Positions 59,592 to 64,000 of a stretch of DNA of 64,000 nt are shown one piece after another. Origin of the DNA: Hepsetus odoe (lineage: Eukaryota > Chordata > Actinopteri > Characiformes > Hepsetidae). A program made the position numbers and the translations under genes. The notes under the pieces are model-generated. The model searched no databases and was not told the DNA's origin. It worked only from the letters and a program-made list of their open reading frames with translations. Location of the stretch: NCBI GenBank assembly GCA_017165825.1, contig CM029386.1:11696422-11760421 (forward strand). The letters run 5' to 3'. How positions within the stretch are numbered: position 1 is the stretch's first letter; every line of letters begins with the position of its first letter.

Positions 59592-61165
59592 GAAGTGTAA
59601 AATTATGGATGACGTGACGTGGTTCACCCAGTGCACAGCAGAGAGGGATGCAGAGACGTTTCTCTCTCCCTGGAAAATTAACCTGCAATTCCTCGAACGC
59701 AGGTGGAACACACACACACTGGCTTGCAGCCTGTGCGATTAGAAAACCTACATGGTCGAAGCAGAGGACTGGAGAGCACCTCATTCAGACAACATAATGA
59801 TAGATAATAATAGGTTCCTTTGGGTCACAAATTATACTAAATGAAAGGACCGCAGATAAAAATGATCTTCAGTGAATACAAAAATCACAATGTAATTCAT
59901 TTGTATAATTCAATTTAGTGTGCTAACACTGGTTGAACATCATTAAATTGTAGCTTTCCTAGAGTCATATCATATCATCAGAGTATCAGAGTTTCATGTC
60001 ATTTTATTATCATAATAAATATAATGAGAAGGATCTTATGGGCACCAATGCGAAAGGTTCCCACATTTGCCAGGGCTGTCATTTAGTGCGGATAGGAGCA
60101 ACCTGGTAAAGTCTGAATTAAAGAAAGTTGGGTCAAGAATGTACAGAACAGATTTTAGAGGTCCAGGGTGTCTACCCTCCCTTCCCAACATTAATCAGAA
60201 GCCGCTCTAAAATACATACATAGTAACTACTGACTAATTCATGATAGTGTCTAAGTAATTAGACTCTAGATTAATGACAGAACACTGAACCTGAACTTTA
60301 AGCAGTAGTGAAGATAATCCTTTTCTCTTGGGCCTGTTGCAAGTAGAAACCAAATTCATTTTCCAAAAATGAGCAGCTATAGAAGGAGGAACACAAATCC
60401 TGCCTTGAAGTTAAAATGATAAAGATCATTATCTGTGGCTGAGGAAAAATTGTGGAAAAATTGTGTTAACATTTATATTATTGTTAGCAGCAGCATCCAG
60501 AGATCACACTTCCTTTAAAGTAAATGTTTTGTAATGTCCTTTTCTTTTCCAGTCCACACTAAAGCGAGAAAGGAAATGAAACAGGAACTTGTGGTTCCAG
60601 GCCTTGCTCCTACAAATAACAGCAGCAGTTAGAGGCTTCCGAATCTGAGGCCCTTTTTCTTGTTGGTCAAATTGAGTTACCTGTCAACTGAAGGTTAAAG
60701 GAAAAATTTCAGTTAAGCCATGATAATGTCGCTTACAGAGAATGAAAATGAAAAGCCTCAAGTTAGTTTGTGCAAGCAGCTCTAGAGGCCAGATGTTTGG
60801 CCCACCCCTATAAATATATCATCTATATCATTTAGATCCCTTCCAACAAATTTTGGAAATACATTGTGTCCAAACTCCCCAGCACCTTGTCAAGTGTGTA
60901 AACAGTTCTGCCTCACTTGCTGAATGCTCATTTTAAATTTATGTTAAGCAGAGTATTATTTATTTAGAAGCAAATCAGAGTGTGGGCTCAAATTTCTGTC
61001 AAACAAGTTTTATATTATAAAAAACATAATTTAGCTTTGATTAGATCAGAATTCATTCATCATTATTCGTTTGACTTTATATTATTATATGCCATCTCTC
61101 ATTCTTGTTTTTGTTCATGATCATGTTTAAGATGCTCTTTCACAGTTGGCCATTTCTTGAAAACA

Positions 61166-61407
61166 GAAGTGAAAGTGAAGTGAAAATGACTATTTGTCAT
61201 TGTGCAACAAAGCACAGGACACAGTGAACTGCAACAAAATGCATTCTCTATTTTACCCATACACACAGTGCAGTAGTGGCCAACCATAATGCACCCAGGC
61301 AGCAGTGATAGGGAAGGTACCTTGCTGTTGGGTACCTCAGTGCAACCTACTGGTCCGTGATTTGAACCCAGGCTGATCCTGCAGCCAACCACTAACAACC
61401 GCTGTCC
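61166..61407 (-). mobile_element. tRNA-derived SINE (type A tail)
   Basis: Tail complement agaagtgaaagtgaagtgaa at the left, acagtgcagtagtggccaac, core complement cttgctgttgggtacctcag, B-box region gatttgaaccc and head complement at the right end. Confidence 0.82.
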
Positions 61408-62060
61408 AAGAACTAAAATGACGACGTGATCACACTACCTGGGTGTGGTGACAGCTAAACAGACAAAAAATGGGTGCTCAATTTAGTGAAAATTCTTTTT
61501 TAAGGCTATAAGCTAAATAAGCAGTGGGGAGCGTGAACAAACAAGGTGTATCAAATTCATATAGATTTTTTTAATGTATCATTTTGCAACAAGACCAGAC
61601 ATTTTTGAAATGCTCGGCACCCATAGTTTCTGTGATTATTATTCATGCTTGCATACAAAACAGCTTGTGGGACGTTTTTGGGGGAACCCAATTACAATAT
61701 CACTTAGGGCACCAAATATACAGAGGTGACCCCCAATCTTTTTCTTGGCATATAGTCCTTAATAGGTTTAGATCATTTTGATCATAAAAAAAAGTCTTGT
61801 AGCTAACAAGTTAACAAGCATAATATGGTTATGGTTAATGCTGTATATTCTTTAGTTAATAGTGCAAGCAAAAGGTTTCCTCACTCTGCCACATGATATC
61901 AAGCACAGAGATTTACTCTGACGACAGGCCAAGTCTGCAAGTTTGTTAGTGTGTACATTTCCTACAAAATAAATATGTATTTCACAAAAATATTCTCTTT
62001 ATTGCTTTTGATTTATATCAAACATACATTTATTAGGTCTATAAAGTTGCCTACTGCTGT

Positions 62061-62063
<3 letters not shown>

Positions 62064-62106
<43 letters not shown>
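62064..62106. repeat. (CT)n microsatellite
   Basis: Pure CT array. A second short CT run follows after atgg. Confidence 0.9.
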
Positions 62107-62108
<2 letters not shown>

Positions 62109-62300
62109 GGCTCTCTCTCTCAGCAGGGCGATTGACTGGGATGAGGCTTGCGTGCTGCCTGGCTCTAAGCCCCTGCAGATATGTCCATCTCAGTCAGTTC
62201 AGTGAGATTCATTAAGCCTCAGTCACATTAATGCCCTGCTTACTGTCTCACCAACCACAGCCAAGCAGACAGTGTACACGCTAAGGCTCTCTCAGCCAAG

Positions 62301-62304
<4 letters not shown>

Positions 62305-62355
<51 letters not shown>

Positions 62356-62358
62356 TCT
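62305..62358. repeat. (CT)n microsatellite
   Basis: CT array, 200 bases from the previous one in the same orientation. Confidence 0.9.
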
Positions 62359-62820
62359 GTTTGTTTGTTTACAGTTGAGCAGGATGCTCTGGCCATGTGC
62401 CTCATTCAGTAATGAGATTGAGGTCTGTGCCAGTATGGCGCCGGGACAGGCGTCTCTACCCCCTGCCAGGAGGTCAGGGATCAACCAGAGTTTATAAAGG
62501 AAAGTAAATGGGAAGTTAGCCTTGAGGCTAGCATCACACACTGCTACCAAGCCAATCTGTACTGCTCTGTTTTGAATCCGTAGTCTTAAATCTTTCTCAG
62601 AATCCGAAAGTTTGGTAGTCTATGCGTAGACTAGGATATTCTGGTCTAAAAGGAGGTCAACCAAACGTAGCCAAACGTGGGATTATCGTGTGCATGGGAT
62701 TGAGATTGGAAGTGGGATTGGGAATGGGGCAGGGCTGGTACCTTATACTGCAGGATTGTCACACTTTTTGGACTCCATCTGCTGTGTATACATTTGCAGA
62801 GGGATAACTCATGGAACAGG

Positions 62821-62871
62821 TTTACATTTACAGCGTTTAGTAGACGCTCTCATCCAGAGCGATGTACATTA
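62821..62871 (-). mobile_element. V-SINE/L2-type 3' end fragment
   Basis: tttagtagacgctctcatcc followed by agagcgatgtaca is the complement of the same conserved 3' end seen at 57905-57950. Only about 50 bases remain. Confidence 0.6.
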
Positions 62872-63223
62872 GAGCTTCATATCCACCTCTGTTCTTCATT
62901 CTGGTAATCAAGGCAAAAATTTGTGACTGCTGATTAACTATTTGCCAGCTAAGAACCATGCTGTAGATTTAAGCCCTGTAACTGACTAAAGCAAAAGTCA
63001 TTTTCTACAACTTACCCAAATATTAGAGCATGAATGCCAAAATTTGTTTGTTTTTGTTGTTTTTGCTTTGTTTTGGGTTTTTTTTTAGTAGAAGAGAAAA
63101 AAAAGGTAGGATATATTATAAGTGTAGGATTAATTAGGAAAGGTAGGCCCCAAGGTATTCCTTAAGCAGGTTAGTCTTCAGATGATGCTTGAAGACAGCA
63201 AGGGATTAAGCACTTCTGACCAC

Positions 63224-63421
63224 AAGTGGTTAGGAAGTTGGCCCCAGGATCGGAAGGTTGGCCTGAGCAAGGTTCCGTCCCCATCACTACTCCCTGGGCG
63301 CTTTCAATAACTGCACCCCCTGCTGGAAGTGTGTATGGGTGAAAAGCAGAGAAAGCATTTATTGTGTTTCACTGTGTGCTGTTCCGTGTTTAACAATGAC
63401 AGTTAGTCACTTTCACTTCAA
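63224..63421 (+). mobile_element. tRNA-derived SINE, B box deleted
   Basis: aagtggttaggaagttggcc, then ggaaggttggcctgagcaag (B-box segment missing), ccccctgctggaagtgtgta and tail through gtcactttcacttc. Confidence 0.8.
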
Positions 63422-63540
63422 GTAGCATTTCAACTTAATCAAGAATAAAAAACTGAAACATTTTCATTTCATCTTCAAATGTAATTTTTTTACTGTAAAC
63501 ATTGAAAATTAATAGCAATAGCAGTTGGAAAATTATATAA

Positions 63541-63893
63541 TGAGAGGGAGCAGCTTGAGGAGAACCTGGAGAGATGCAGATATGCTCTAGAGAGGAGAGG
63601 AATGAAAGTGAGTAGGACAAAGACAGAATACATGAGTGTGAATGAAAGGGAGGACAGTGGAGTGGTTAGGATGGAGGGAGTAGTCATGACAAAAGTGGAG
63701 GAGTTTACTTGGGATCAGCAGTTCAGTGTAACAGTGAGTGTGGAAGAGAGGTGAAGAAGAGAGTGTAGGCAGGTTGGAATGGGTGGAGAAGAGTGGCTGA
63801 AGTGATTTGTGACAGACCAGCAGTAAAAAGGGAAGGTTAACAGGACAGTAGTGAGACCAGCTGTGTTGTACGGGTTGGAGACAGTGGATTTTC
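63541..63893 (+). pseudogene. RTE-type reverse transcriptase fragment
   Basis: A conceptual reading gives LERCRYALERRGMKVSRTKT, then EYMSVNEREDSG, then VRPAVLYGLETV with stops between. This order is characteristic of the end of the reverse transcriptase domain in RTE-clade LINEs. Stop codons and a frameshift near 63755 break it, and both ends are truncated. It is a dead retrotransposon copy. Confidence 0.8.
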
Positions 63894-64000
63894 GTTGGTT
63901 ACTGGCCCAAGGTGTCTTCTGCTTTTCACTCTGGTCTGGTCTGAGAATGTTCTACTCCTGTGATGAAGGCTGGAATAAACAACTCAGGTTTTTCTCACAG
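63894..64000. other. Right edge, possible LTR-like end
   Basis: The RTE fragment stops at about 63893 and a different sequence follows (gaaggctggaataaacaact, then caggtttttctcaca). Its AATAAA-containing, CACA-ending form recalls an LTR or another retroelement end, but the window stops and this cannot be decided. Confidence 0.25.

Overview
This is a vertebrate nuclear window, almost certainly from a teleost fish. It is AT-rich, dense in di- and trinucleotide microsatellites, and carries fish-type mobile DNA: tRNA-derived SINEs, Tc1/mariner elements and foldback MITEs, RTE-clade LINE tails, and an L2-like LINE tail ending in ATGG units. An otophysan (characin or catfish relative) is a plausible guess from the repeats, but I cannot prove it. 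Only two protein-coding loci can be supported, both on the minus strand. The first is exon 1 of nalf1 (fam155a), at 24206-24754. The second is the complete single coding exon of lig4 (DNA ligase IV), at 38879-41626. Human chromosome 13q33 has the same order and relative orientation (FAM155A then LIG4), so the synteny supports both names.

Layout. 1-24205 is the start of the very long nalf1 intron 1; the later exons lie beyond the left edge. It holds unique AT-rich DNA, a 552-bp MITE, RTE LINE tails, SINEs, a broken Tc1 transposon with a SINE nested inside it, and an exact 24-nt shared sequence that looks like 3' transduction by a SINE. About 24190-25400 is the GC-rich, CpG-rich nalf1 promoter, 5'UTR and first exon. 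From about 25430 to 27070 a minisatellite with a 40-bp unit (about 23 clear copies plus decayed edges) sits directly upstream of that promoter. 27071-38440 is intergenic DNA with SINEs, a 49-bp-arm hairpin, an internally deleted Tc1 element and a second MITE with an insertion in it. 38441-41626 is lig4 with its likely poly(A) signals. 41627-42540 is the lig4 upstream region, with a perfect E-box palindrome and an ETS-type site. 42541-64000 has no recognisable gene: SINEs, a third MITE, long microsatellites and, at the right edge, a decayed RTE reverse-transcriptase fragment. abhd13, next to LIG4 in mammals, is not seen.

The two genes do not act in one pathway. nalf1 encodes an auxiliary subunit of the NALCN sodium-leak channel, and lig4 the ligase of non-homologous end joining. 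The most informative content is in the repeats. Five elements carry the same L2-like tail; three of them are tail-only and begin at exactly the same base, each bounded by its own 10-13 bp target-site duplication. One of these sits inside a MITE whose empty site is preserved in another MITE copy in this window. I found no prokaryotic-type operon, CRISPR array or new multi-gene system.
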